Source: Rhizobiales bacterium 2SD (GTDB taxonomy: Bacteria > Pseudomonadota > Alphaproteobacteria > Rhizobiales > Beijerinckiaceae). Taken from it: a stretch of 64,000 nucleotides of DNA. Below the pieces are notes generated by a model. That model was given only the letters and a program-made list of their open reading frames with translations, was not told the DNA's origin and made no database searches. Within the stretch, counting starts at the first letter, position 1; each line of letters begins with the position of its first letter. The stretch lies in NCBI GenBank assembly GCA_005502805.1, contig SCMY01000006.1, positions 372,001-436,000 on the forward strand. The letters run 5' to 3'. Positions 29,344-37,870 of the stretch are shown here, piece by piece. The position numbers and the translations under genes are program-made.

Positions 29344-29377
29344 CGCCGCAGCTCCGCTATGGCGCCCCTTGAGGCGC

Positions 29378-29935
29378 TCAGAACTTCACGGTCGGCGCGA
29401 CTTCGATCTGCTTGCGCGTCTCCTCGCCGACATCGAAGAACTCGCGCGGGGAGAAGCCCATCTGCGGCGCGAAGAACACGGCCGGGAAGGCCTGGATCGC
29501 CGCGTTGAACTCGCTGACCGCGTTGTTGAAGAAGCGCCGCGCCGCCGCCAGCTTGTCCTCGACATTGCCGAGATCCTGCTGCAGCTGCTGGAAGTTCGCG
29601 CTCGCCTTCAGGTCCGGATAGGCCTCGCCCAGCGCCAGCAGTCGGCCGACGGCGCCGGTGAGCTGCTGCTCGGCCACGGCCTGGTCGTGCGGACCGCTCG
29701 CGGACTGGGCCTGGTTGCGCGCCTTGATCACCGCGTCGAAGGTTTCCTTCTCGTGGCTGGCATAGCCCTTCACGGTCTCGACCAGGTTCGGGATCAGGTC
29801 GTGGCGCTGCTTCAGTTGCACGTCGATGTCGGCAAAGGCCTGGTTGACGCGCTGGCGCATCGCAACGAGGCCGTTATAGGTCATGATCAGCCAGACCACG
29901 ACGACGACGATCAGTCCAAGGACGACCCAACCCAT
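29378..29935 (-). CDS. lemA: LemA family protein
   Basis: 185 residues. One N-terminal transmembrane helix (GWVVLGLIVVVVVWLIMTYN) is followed by the helical LemA domain with VNQAFADIDVQLKQRHDLIPNLVETVKGY and the C-terminal FFAPQMGFSPREFFDVGEE. Function not settled; it is frequently encoded with HtpX/M48 proteases, as here. AAGGAGA ~6 bases upstream supports the start. Confidence 0.94.
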   Translation of the reverse strand: MGWVVLGLIVVVVVWLIMTYNGLVAMRQRVNQAFADIDVQLKQRHDLIPNLVETVKGYASHEKETFDAVIKARNQAQSASGPHDQAVAEQQLTGAVGRLLALGEAYPDLKASANFQQLQQDLGNVEDKLAAARRFFNNAVSEFNAAIQAFPAVFFAPQMGFSPREFFDVGEETRKQIEVAPTVKF

Positions 29936-30032
29936 GGTGTTCTCCTTCGGCTCAGGCGATCTCGCCGGCAACCTTGCATGAAGGGCGACGGTAGGGAAGC
30001 TGTCGCCGCTCGCAGCGAGCGCTTTGCGCCGG

Positions 30033-31274
30033 TCAGGCCGGCTTTCCGACGCTGCTGCGCGCGATCATCCTGACTGTGGCGATCACTGCGACCGCCGAGA
30101 TCGCGGTCGCCAGCGAGAACAGCGCGCCATAGCCGAGCGCATCGGCGAGCTTGCCGGCCAGCATCGAGCCGGCGAGATAGACCAGCAATTGTGCGCAGGC
30201 GAGGATGGTGAAGTCGGTGCCCGGCTGGTCGGAGGTCGTCACCGCCATGAACAGCGAATAGAGCGCGACGATCTCCATATAGCGGATCAGGGTCTGGAAG
30301 CCGGCGGCGCCGAACAGCGGCCAGGCGCCGACGACCGCCCCGAACGCATGGCAGGCGAAGAGCAGGAAGCAGAGCGTGCGCATGCCGCCGAGCAGCGCGA
30401 GCACGAAGGCGATGCCGCGGCGCTTGACCAGCCAGGCGGCGATCGCCGAGCCGGCAAGGCCCGCTGTCGTCGCCGATATCCCGGAGAGATAGCCGATCTG
30501 GTTGAGCGGCACGCCGGCATCGACGAGGTAGGAGCCCTCCATCGCCTTCACCAGCCCCTCGCTCGCCCGGTAGATCAACGCGATCCAGAGGATCTGGCGT
30601 GCCTCCGGCCGGCGCAGGAAGGCGCGGATCGAGGGGCGCTTCGCCGTCTCGCTCGGTGTCGGATCGCCCTCGCGCATCATCGCCGCCGCAATGAGCGGCA
30701 GTAACGAGATCGTGGCAATGGTGACCAGCATGCCAGTCCAGCCGATATAGTGATGCAGGACGAGGCCGAGTGTGCCGCCGATCACCACGCCGAAGGCGAT
30801 CGAGCCGCCCTGGATGGCGTTGCCGATCGCGCGGTCGGCCTCCGGTAGATACTTCGCCGCATAGCCGTCGGTGGCGATGTCCTGCGTCGAGATCAGCAGC
30901 GAGGCGACGAAGCCGATCGCGATGATCCTGGTGACGTCGAGCGGTCCGACCGCGATCAAGGCGAGGATGCACAGGATCGTGCCGGTCTGGGTGATGAAGA
31001 CCCAGCCGGCCCGGTGCGCCCGCGCGAACGGCCGGACCCGGTCGATCCAGGGCGCCCAGATGAATTTGATCACCAGCGGCAAGAGCAGGATGCTCATAGA
31101 GCCGATGGCGGTGCGCGAAACGCCGGCCTCGCGCATGATCGGCGGCAACGCCGCGACGAAGAGATAGGACGGGATCGCCTGCGCGAGATAAAGCCCGCCG
31201 AGCACGGCAAAGAGCCGGTAGCGCGCGGCATTGCTGGCCGGTGCTGCGCCGATCGCTGCTTCGCTCGCGCTCAT
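30033..31274 (-). CDS. MFS transporter, RhtX/FptX siderophore-uptake type
   Basis: A 413-residue, 12-helix major facilitator of the AmpG-like branch. LYLAQAIPSYLFVAALPPIMREAGVS, ISTQDIATDGYAAKYLPEADRAIGNAIQGG and the loop DQPGTDFTILACAQ agree with RhtX/FptX proteins, which carry rhizobactin- or pyochelin-type siderophores across the inner membrane without an ABC system. The assignment is strengthened by the coupled upstream genes: the ATG overlaps the stop of the 123-residue gene (ATGA), itself coupled to a TonB receptor. Confidence 0.83.
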   Translation of the reverse strand: MSASEAAIGAAPASNAARYRLFAVLGGLYLAQAIPSYLFVAALPPIMREAGVSRTAIGSMSILLLPLVIKFIWAPWIDRVRPFARAHRAGWVFITQTGTILCILALIAVGPLDVTRIIAIGFVASLLISTQDIATDGYAAKYLPEADRAIGNAIQGGSIAFGVVIGGTLGLVLHHYIGWTGMLVTIATISLLPLIAAAMMREGDPTPSETAKRPSIRAFLRRPEARQILWIALIYRASEGLVKAMEGSYLVDAGVPLNQIGYLSGISATTAGLAGSAIAAWLVKRRGIAFVLALLGGMRTLCFLLFACHAFGAVVGAWPLFGAAGFQTLIRYMEIVALYSLFMAVTTSDQPGTDFTILACAQLLVYLAGSMLAGKLADALGYGALFSLATAISAVAVIATVRMIARSSVGKPA

Positions 31275-31642
31275 GCCGCTCTCCGGTGCTTTAGCAGGAA
31301 GGCGCGGGCCGCGGCCTCGTCGGTCTCCAGGCTGATCGGGAAGGACCAGAGCCGGCGGAAGACGTCGGCCATCGCCTCGGTCGCGCCCGGGCGCACGATG
31401 GCGCAGGCGCCGCAGAGCGCGCCGAATTGCGCGCGCGTCCGCTTGAACCAGATCGCCTGCTCGCGCTCGCCGGCCTGCGACAGCTTGCGGCCGCCGCCGA
31501 ATATCGTCAGCAGCAGGAAGGGCTCCTGCCGCCGGCCGAGCTCGGCGAGCGCGTCGAGATAGGCGCGCTCGTCATTGTCGGCATAGGGCGGCACAAAGCG
31601 CAGGGTGACGATGCCGTCGGCGTCGCTGTCGAGACTGACCAT
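31271..31642 (-). CDS. uncharacterised siderophore-cassette protein, possible STAS-like fold
   Basis: 123 residues, cytosolic, no signal peptide. Predicted strand-helix alternation (GIVTLRFVPPY, YLDALAELGRR, FLLLTIFGGG, WFKRTRAQFG, CGACAIVRPGA) looks like a SpoIIAA/STAS-type alpha/beta domain; this is inference from pattern. It carries the motif CGAC. It is coupled at both ends: the TonB receptor stop overlaps its ATG (TGATG) and its stop overlaps the MFS ATG (ATGA). So it is probably needed in fixed ratio with them, perhaps handling the siderophore or its iron. Confidence 0.75.
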   Translation of the reverse strand: MVSLDSDADGIVTLRFVPPYADNDERAYLDALAELGRRQEPFLLLTIFGGGRKLSQAGEREQAIWFKRTRAQFGALCGACAIVRPGATEAMADVFRRLWSFPISLETDEAAARAFLLKHRRAA

Positions 31643-33870
31643 CAGAAGGTCTTGCGGAAGCCGAGCGTCACGGTGCGGCCCCAGGCATAGTTGGCGAGGT
31701 TGCGCACCGAGGTCGCGGTCGGGTTCTGGTAGTTGCGGTCGAACAGGTTGTTGACGGCGACATAGGCCTCGCCCTCGAGCACCGGCGCGGTGAAGGCGAC
31801 GTTCATGGTGGCCGCACCCTTCAGCCTGTTGCGGGTGCCGCGCAGGTCGGTCGCGACGTCGCGATCGGAGAAGGCCTCGCCCTCGAGCCGCAGCTGCATG
31901 CCATTGGTGAAGCGGTAGCTGCCATAGAGCATGCCGCGATAGGGCGAGCCGATGCGGTTGTTCGGCAGGGCGCTGTCGAGCTTGCGGTCGCCATTGGTGT
32001 CGTAGCGGCCCTCGCGATAGGACAGGACCGTGCCGAGGGTAAACTGCTCGGTGACGGCGACGTCGCCGGTCGCCTCGACGCCCCAGATCCGCTCCCTCTG
32101 CTGCGAGATCGTGTTGCTCGCCTGGTCGAAGGTCACGCCCTTGCTGGAAGTGCTGATGAAGCCGGTCAGCGAGCCCTTGAAGATGCCGTGGCTGCCGCGG
32201 ATGCCGAGTTCGTAATTGTTGACGATCTGCGCTTCCGGCGCGATCGCGGCATAGCTGATGCTGCGCCGGTTGGCCGGCAGGCAGTTCGGGTTGGCGACCG
32301 GGCAGGCGAAGGCGGTGGAGATGCCGGCCCGCCTCGTGAAGGCGCCGACATCCGGCAAGGCGAAGCCTTGCGAAAAGCCGCCGAAGATCTCGCTGCTCTC
32401 CGAGAGCTTGATCGTCGCGCCGAGATTGCCGGTCCAGGCCTTGTAGTCGAACTTGCCGCCGGTGACGTTGAGCGCCGGCAGCACGAAGCTCTGGAAGCCC
32501 TGCGCATTGTTGGCGGCCACCGCTGCATAGGCGGCCGGACGGACATAGTCGCTGACATCCAGCGAGAAATATTCGTAGCGCAGGCCGCCGCGCAGGGTGA
32601 TCCGCTCGCCGATCGGGATCTGCAGCTGGCCGAAGGCGGCGCTTGTCGTCTGCTTCAGTGGCGTGAACACGTCCTGGCCATTGGTCAGCGTCTGCCAGGT
32701 CTTCTCCTGGCTGAGGTCGCCGCCCCAGGTGAGCTTGGCGCCGGGCAGGATGCGGTCGAGCGGCGTGTCGATCGTCAGGTTCACGCCGCCGCGTTGCGAA
32801 TAGAGCGTGGTCTGGTTGTCCGGGCTCGTCGGCGAGGCCGGGTTGAAGGAGTAGTAGACCTGGCTGTTGTAGGGGTAGGAGAAGGCCGAGTAATTGAAGC
32901 GCTTCTTGATGTCGTTGTAGTAGCCGAGCAGGCTGAGCTTGCCGAAGGCGAAGTCGCTGTCGCTATAGCGCAGCGAGACCGACTTGGTGTCCTCGATGAC
33001 GTTCTGGCCGGTATAAAGCTGTGTCCGGTCCGGCCGGGCGAACGGGGCGGCGTAGTTGGTCAGGTATTTCGGGTCCTGGTCGAAGGCGATCAGCGAGCCC
33101 TGCAATTCGATGCGCTTGCTGGCGTCGAAATCATAGCCGAGCTTGGCGAGCAGGTTACCGGCCTTGTAGCGGTCGCCGCCGCCCTGGCCGAGCAGGCCGT
33201 CGGAGGGCAGTTCGCGCCCCTTGCCGTCATAGGTGCGGCCGGCGCCGCGGCCGCTGCCGGAGATCAGGTAGTCGATGCCATCAGGGATCTTGCCGGAGAC
33301 GGTGACCGAGGCTTCCGGCGCCAGCGAGCGCCCGAGAGCCTGGGTGAAGCCACGCACGGCGGTGTTGACCGTCACCCGCGGCTTGCTGCCGTCGGCCGCC
33401 TTCTTGGTGATGAAGTTGACCGTGCCGCCGGTCGCGCCGGCGCCGTAGAGGCTTGAGGCGCCGGCGACCATCTCGATGCGTTCGACCGTGTTGAGGTCGA
33501 TCAGCGAGAGAATGCGCGAGACGTCGCGCAGCGGCGTGTTCATCGGCACGCCGTCGATCAGCACCAGCAGGTCGCGGCCGCGATAATTCTCCGAGGCGCT
33601 GGAGACCGTCTGCGTCGACATCGAATAGCCCGGTACCAGCTTGCCGAGCGCCACGGCGGCGTTCGGGCTGAACTTCAACTGCTCCTCGATCTGCGCCCGA
33701 TCGAGCACCTGGATCGATTGCGGCGTCTCGGCCGTGCTGCGCTCGGTGCGCGCCGCCGTGACGGTGATCGTGTCGAGGTCGATCACGGGCGAGGGCGTCG
33801 ACTGCGCCACCGCCGCCGAAGCGCAAAGCAGAGCCGGCAGGCTGATGGCGAGGGAAGCGCGCTTGCTCAT
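31642..33870 (-). CDS. TonB-dependent siderophore receptor
   Basis: A 742-residue outer-membrane receptor. The signal peptide (LAISLPALLCASAAVAQ) is followed by a TonB box-like DTITVTAARTE, a plug domain (~40-165; LLVLIDGVPMN, ASSLYGAGATGGTVNFIT) and a 22-strand barrel ending in the terminal Phe (GFRKTF). It is the first gene of a leftward receptor/123-residue/MFS unit and faces an AraC regulator. No biosynthesis genes are near, so uptake of foreign siderophores is likely. The ligand may be rhizobactin- or pyochelin-like by analogy. Confidence 0.93.
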   Translation of the reverse strand: MSKRASLAISLPALLCASAAVAQSTPSPVIDLDTITVTAARTERSTAETPQSIQVLDRAQIEEQLKFSPNAAVALGKLVPGYSMSTQTVSSASENYRGRDLLVLIDGVPMNTPLRDVSRILSLIDLNTVERIEMVAGASSLYGAGATGGTVNFITKKAADGSKPRVTVNTAVRGFTQALGRSLAPEASVTVSGKIPDGIDYLISGSGRGAGRTYDGKGRELPSDGLLGQGGGDRYKAGNLLAKLGYDFDASKRIELQGSLIAFDQDPKYLTNYAAPFARPDRTQLYTGQNVIEDTKSVSLRYSDSDFAFGKLSLLGYYNDIKKRFNYSAFSYPYNSQVYYSFNPASPTSPDNQTTLYSQRGGVNLTIDTPLDRILPGAKLTWGGDLSQEKTWQTLTNGQDVFTPLKQTTSAAFGQLQIPIGERITLRGGLRYEYFSLDVSDYVRPAAYAAVAANNAQGFQSFVLPALNVTGGKFDYKAWTGNLGATIKLSESSEIFGGFSQGFALPDVGAFTRRAGISTAFACPVANPNCLPANRRSISYAAIAPEAQIVNNYELGIRGSHGIFKGSLTGFISTSSKGVTFDQASNTISQQRERIWGVEATGDVAVTEQFTLGTVLSYREGRYDTNGDRKLDSALPNNRIGSPYRGMLYGSYRFTNGMQLRLEGEAFSDRDVATDLRGTRNRLKGAATMNVAFTAPVLEGEAYVAVNNLFDRNYQNPTATSVRNLANYAWGRTVTLGFRKTF

Positions 33871-33966
33871 GATGACACCTGTCGTCGTCGGTCCGGATCG
33901 GTCTCCCGAGCGAGAGCGTATCGCTTGGGGTCTTTCGATCGGAAGTTGTGGTGCCGTTTCGATCTT

Positions 33967-33987
33967 AGTTTAGAACTAGAATAAACT
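33967..33987. promoter_or_regulatory. AT-rich palindrome between TonB receptor and AraC genes, candidate iron-responsive site
   Basis: AGTTTA and TAAACT form a perfect 6-base inverted repeat around GAACTAGAA. The included TTTAGAA resembles the first half of the rhizobial Irr box (TTTAGAA-N-TTCTAAA), but the second half does not match well. It is in the divergent control region ~97 bases before the receptor start. It may bind Irr, Fur or the AraC regulator. Confidence 0.5.
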
Positions 33988-34071
33988 AGTCTTATTCATT
34001 GATCGCTGCGGCGAAAAGCTCTTGATGCATTGAGTTCTTGCATTCTCTAAAGTTATAGCGAAAGCGTCATC

Positions 34072-35124
34072 TTGGACGGGCGCGAACGCGCTATGGGACA
34101 AAAGCGAACTCTGATGCGCGACGAGCTGTCTGTGGCAGCACTGCAACGGTCTGCGAGTGCGAAGGCCGCCGAGGGCGAGAGCTTCGCACCGTTCTGGCTG
34201 GTCTCGGGCGAGGCCGCGCCCGAGGAAGTCGAAGCGATGGCGCACAGGGTCTTCGGGCATGTGCCTGATGGGGATGACATCCGCGCCGAGGCCGCCTTGC
34301 CTTTCGCCGCCCGCAGCATGCTGACGACGCGGCCCGATATCGGGCTGATGTCCTGCTTTTCGCCAGCGACGCCCTGGATCTGGCCGGCGCGCCGTGACGG
34401 TCGTGAGCCGCGCTACATCCTCGTGCGCCCTTCCGATGGCCGCTGCGTGATCGAGCAGACGGGGCGCCGCATCTCGCTGCGAGCCCGCGATGCCGCCGTC
34501 GTCGACCTCGCGCAGGAAACGCGCTTCACCCTGGTCGAGCTTGGCCGCATCGACCTGATCGCGCTCGACCCGGCACGGCTCCCGGCCCTGACGCTACTCG
34601 CTTCGGATGAATTGATGCAGGCGGTCCCGCGCGGCAATCGCGGCCTGCAGGTGCTGGCGCATTACGGCGCACTGCTGCTGCGCGGCCTCTTCCCGCTCAA
34701 TTCGGTGCCGCTGCGCGACCTTGCCATAGGCCATGTCCACGACCTGATCGGCATTATGCTGGCCGACCGCAGCGCGCCGCCGGTGACGGCGACGCCGCGG
34801 CGCGGCGGCCGACTCGCTGCGATCAAGGCCGATATCGAGACCAGGCTGGAGCGGCGCGAGCTCTCAATCGACATGATCGCCGGGCTCTATGGCGTGACCC
34901 CGCGCGCCATCCAGAAGGCATTTGGCGCGGAGGGGCGCACCTTCTCGGATTATGTGCTGGAACGCAGGCTCGAGCGGGCCTGGCTCAAGCTGATGTCGGC
35001 CGAGGACAACGCCATCTCGATCAGCGGCGTCGCCTTCGAGGTCGGTTTCGGCGACCTCTCTTATTTCAACCGCAGCTTCCGCAAGCGCTTCGGCCGTTCG
35101 CCCTCGCAGGTCAGGGCCGGCTGA
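34072..35124 (+). CDS. AraC-family regulator of siderophore uptake
   Basis: A regulator with an N-terminal ligand domain of the AraC-binding-like type (about residues 35-210) and a C-terminal double HTH (~250-345: IDMIAGLYGVTPRAIQKAF and ISGVAFEVGFGDLSYFNRSFRKRFG). The longest frame starts at a TTG; ATG at 34093 or 34114 is more likely. It diverges from the TonB receptor unit and by analogy to RhrA/PchR probably activates it when the siderophore is present. Confidence 0.9.
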   Translation: MDGRERAMGQKRTLMRDELSVAALQRSASAKAAEGESFAPFWLVSGEAAPEEVEAMAHRVFGHVPDGDDIRAEAALPFAARSMLTTRPDIGLMSCFSPATPWIWPARRDGREPRYILVRPSDGRCVIEQTGRRISLRARDAAVVDLAQETRFTLVELGRIDLIALDPARLPALTLLASDELMQAVPRGNRGLQVLAHYGALLLRGLFPLNSVPLRDLAIGHVHDLIGIMLADRSAPPVTATPRRGGRLAAIKADIETRLERRELSIDMIAGLYGVTPRAIQKAFGAEGRTFSDYVLERRLERAWLKLMSAEDNAISISGVAFEVGFGDLSYFNRSFRKRFGRSPSQVRAG

Positions 35125-35130
35125 GACCCG

Positions 35131-35766
35131 CTACTTCGGCGAAGCCGGCGCATTCTCGGTGAAAGCGGGAATGGTGCGGCAGTGGCCGGCGATCTCGGCA
35201 ATGTTGGGCCATTGCGCGATATCGAGCCCGATGCGGGTGGCGCCGACCGTCTGCGGGAACAGCACGATGTCGGCGATCGACGGCCGGTCGCCGACGACGA
35301 AACGACCGGTGCGCCGCCTCGCGATCAGTGCTTCGATCGCAGAGAGACCCTCGCTGACCCAGTGCCGGTTCCAGCCCGCGACCTCCTCGGGCCCGACGCC
35401 TGGAAGGCTCCTCAGGCGGTTCCCGATCCGCGGCGGCAACAGCGCATGGATCTCGGCCGCAATGGCGAGCGCGACCGAGCGGGCGAAGGCCCGGTCTTCT
35501 GGCTCCTCCGGCAGTAGCGGCGGCTCCGGGGCGATCTCATCGAGATAGTCGATGATCGCCAATGACTGCGTGATCAGCCCGCCCTTGTCGGTGAGAAGCG
35601 CGGGAACCAGCCCCTGAGGGTTGAGCACGCGGAACTCCGGGCTTCGGCTGGTCGCATCGTCGCCGAAGATGGTGATGCGTTCCTCCTCGACCTTGAGGCC
35701 CTTCAAGGCAAGCGCGATGCGCACCCGCGCGGTCGCCGACGAGACTTCGTTGATATAGAGCTTCAT
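35131..35766 (-). CDS. zeta-class GST, maleylacetoacetate isomerase-like
   Basis: 211 residues. It opens LYINEVSSATARVRIALALKG, matching the zeta-class SSxxxRVRIAL pattern though the usual Cys is Ala. NPQGLVPALL and the SLAIIDYLDE motif follow, with the C-terminal helical domain GDRPSIADIVLFPQTVGA. Zeta GSTs isomerise maleylacetoacetate in tyrosine catabolism; the partner fumarylacetoacetase and homogentisate dioxygenase genes are not here. The substrate is therefore tentative. Confidence 0.85.
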   Translation of the reverse strand: MKLYINEVSSATARVRIALALKGLKVEEERITIFGDDATSRSPEFRVLNPQGLVPALLTDKGGLITQSLAIIDYLDEIAPEPPLLPEEPEDRAFARSVALAIAAEIHALLPPRIGNRLRSLPGVGPEEVAGWNRHWVSEGLSAIEALIARRRTGRFVVGDRPSIADIVLFPQTVGATRIGLDIAQWPNIAEIAGHCRTIPAFTENAPASPK

Positions 35767-35790
35767 GGTGTCCTCCCGTTCTCTTTTGGA

Positions 35791-37503
35791 TCAGCCAAAG
35801 GTGAAGGCGTAGGCGCGGGCGCCGGGATCGAGGAACTCGATGCTGAAGTCGCGAGGCTTCACCGCATCATCCTGGCGCACCAGCTGGTAGAGCCGCTCGT
35901 CGGTGATCGTGCCGTAGCCTTCGGCGTCGATATCGGAGCCATGGGCACTGCCGGGCGCCGCGCCGTCGATGGTGACGCGGAAGCGGACCGGCGGACTGCC
36001 GGGCAGGCGGCCCATCACCAGATGCAGGTCACGGGCGTGGAAGCGATGATTGATCCGCCCGCCCGCCTGCTGCGACACCGCGAACTCGCCGGCGACGGTC
36101 CAATTGCCGGAGAGGCTCCACTGGTTGAGACGCGGGGCGGTGGCGGCCTCGTAGTTGGCCGGAGCATCGGCCCTGATCCCGCCCGGCGAGGCGAAGCCGT
36201 TCGTGCGGGCATGGCCGAGATAGGTCTCGGGCGAGCGCAGATTGGCGAAGTCGGGCGCTCCCTGCGCGCCTTCGCCGGAGACCCTGGCGGTGCCGGGCTC
36301 GACCTTGCTGCCGGCTTCGGCGAGCAGCGACTGGATCACGCGCTCGGAGGCGGCATAGTCACCCTCGCCGAATTCGTGATGGCGGGTGCGGCCCTGCGCG
36401 TCGATGAAGTAGCGGGCGGGCCAGGCCTGGTTGCTGAAGGCGCGCCAGACCGCATAGTCGTTGTCGATCACGACCGGATAGCTCACGCCGAGCGCAGCGA
36501 CGGCCTTGCGCACATTGGCGGGATCCTTCTCGAAAGCGAATTCCGGCGTGTGCACGCCGACCACGACGAGGCCTTGATCCCGGTACTTCTCGGCCCAGGC
36601 CCGGACGTAAGGCAGCGAGCGCAGGCAGTTGATGCAGGAATAGGTCCAGAAATTCACCAGCACGACCTTGCCGCGCACCGCTTCGGCGGTGAGCGGTTCG
36701 CGGTCGAGCCATTGCCTGGCGCCGAACAGCGGCTTGGCGGCCGGCTGCGCCTGCGCGCTCGTGACCAGCTCGGGCATTCTCGGCGCGGCGAGGTCAAGCA
36801 GTCGCTGCTCGATCGCGGCGGTGGTCGGTGCCGAGAGGCGGGTGAGGACGCTGGTATCGAAACCCAGGGCAATCGCGAGGCTGCTCGCGACAACCGCGAG
36901 GCCAAGGCCGCGGCGAAGTGGCTCGATCGCGGCGATGGGCCGCCTGGCCTGCGCCAGCAGTCGGTTGCCCAGCAGCAGCACGGCGGCGAGCGCCGTCGCT
37001 GCACCAGCCGAATAGGTGAACAGCAAGAGCACGGTGGAGAGGCTCGGCCCGCCGAGGGCCGCGCCGGCCAGGATCAGTCCCAGCACCGGCCCGGCGCAGG
37101 GCGTCCACAACAGGCCGGTGGCGACGCCGAGCAAAGCGGAGGAGGCCGGTCGCAGATCGCTGCGGCCTTCCGCGCCCGCCACGTGCGCCAACCTCTCGCC
37201 GAGCGTGGTCAGCGGCGCGGCGAGGCGTGTCGCCAGGGCCGGGAACAGCAAGGCGAGCCCGAACAGGGCGACGAGGCCGAGGGCGACGCTGCGGCCATGT
37301 TGATTGACCGCGATCGCCCAATCGCCGGCGACGGCGGCGAGGCTCGCGACCCCCGCGAAGGCCAAGGCCATGCCGAGCAGCATCGGCAAGGTGCTGCTGC
37401 GGAAAGGCTGGCCGGCGCGCGTCAGCACGAAGGGCAGGACCGGCAGGATGCAGGGGCTGGCGATGGTCAGGATGCCGGCGAGATAGGCGAGAACGAAATT
37501 CAC
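35791..37503 (-). CDS. dipZ: DipZ-type cytochrome c biogenesis/thiol-redox protein
   Basis: 570 residues in three parts. A CcdA/DsbD-like membrane domain (~1-225) carries SPCILPVLPF and TPCAGPVLG, whose Cys residues move electrons inward. A TlpA-type thioredoxin domain (~265-400) has YSCINC near residue 290. A C-terminal beta domain is typical of DipZ (~405-570). The GTG start follows GAGGAG ~7 bases upstream. It lies 20 bases after the small exported-protein gene, and both face an OhrR-type regulator. It likely reduces periplasmic thiols or cytochrome precursors under organic-peroxide stress. Confidence 0.9.
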   Translation of the reverse strand: MNFVLAYLAGILTIASPCILPVLPFVLTRAGQPFRSSTLPMLLGMALAFAGVASLAAVAGDWAIAVNQHGRSVALGLVALFGLALLFPALATRLAAPLTTLGERLAHVAGAEGRSDLRPASSALLGVATGLLWTPCAGPVLGLILAGAALGGPSLSTVLLLFTYSAGAATALAAVLLLGNRLLAQARRPIAAIEPLRRGLGLAVVASSLAIALGFDTSVLTRLSAPTTAAIEQRLLDLAAPRMPELVTSAQAQPAAKPLFGARQWLDREPLTAEAVRGKVVLVNFWTYSCINCLRSLPYVRAWAEKYRDQGLVVVGVHTPEFAFEKDPANVRKAVAALGVSYPVVIDNDYAVWRAFSNQAWPARYFIDAQGRTRHHEFGEGDYAASERVIQSLLAEAGSKVEPGTARVSGEGAQGAPDFANLRSPETYLGHARTNGFASPGGIRADAPANYEAATAPRLNQWSLSGNWTVAGEFAVSQQAGGRINHRFHARDLHLVMGRLPGSPPVRFRVTIDGAAPGSAHGSDIDAEGYGTITDERLYQLVRQDDAVKPRDFSIEFLDPGARAYAFTFG

Positions 37504-37523
37504 GGGAGCGGCTCCTCGGGGCG

Positions 37524-37736
37524 TCAGGACCGGGCTGCACCGCGCCGTGGCGGCGGGTTCGATGACACGACCGGGGCGGAGCCGTAGCTGCGCGGGCCGG
37601 TGAAGGCGCTGCAGGTCATCGCGAAGCTCGCGGTCGCGGCCAGCATCGCGGCGGCCAGCAGGCGGCGCAGAGCCGAGGAAGGTTCTGCCAGACTCTGGGT
37701 GCGCGCGGTGGCGCTCAAGGGAACGATGCGGGTCAT
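37524..37736 (-). CDS. small exported protein upstream of dipZ
   Basis: 70 residues. An Arg-containing N-region (TRIVPLSATARTQSLAEPSSALRR, too long for a classic signal on its own) precedes the hydrophobic core LLAAAMLAATASFAMTCSAF with a single Cys, then a Pro/Arg-rich tail. The ATG has GGAG 5 bases upstream and the stop is 20 bases from the dipZ start, so I take it as real. Function unknown; a lipobox is not clear. Confidence 0.6.
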   Translation of the reverse strand: MTRIVPLSATARTQSLAEPSSALRRLLAAAMLAATASFAMTCSAFTGPRSYGSAPVVSSNPPPRRGAARS

Positions 37737-37750
37737 GCCGCACTCCGATC

Positions 37751-37825
37751 ATTTATTTATCGAGCGATTCAATCGTTCAACAAGTAAATTATCGAAACGA
37801 TCCGCTCAATCGCTTGAAAATAAAT
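37751..37825. promoter_or_regulatory. inverted-repeat operator between ohrR and dipZ units
   Basis: ATTTATTT-ATCG-AGCGATT reads forward from 37751 and ATTTATTT-TCA-AGCGATT reads on the other strand from 37825, so two near-identical ~18-base arms face each other with ~38 bases between. The ~110 bases here are strikingly AT-rich against their surroundings. The best reading is a control region bound by the OhrR-type regulator, acting on both divergent units. Confidence 0.65.
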
Positions 37826-37870
37826 CGCGCATCAAATATCTGTGAGCGACCCTTTGCCGGGAGGTGCGCA

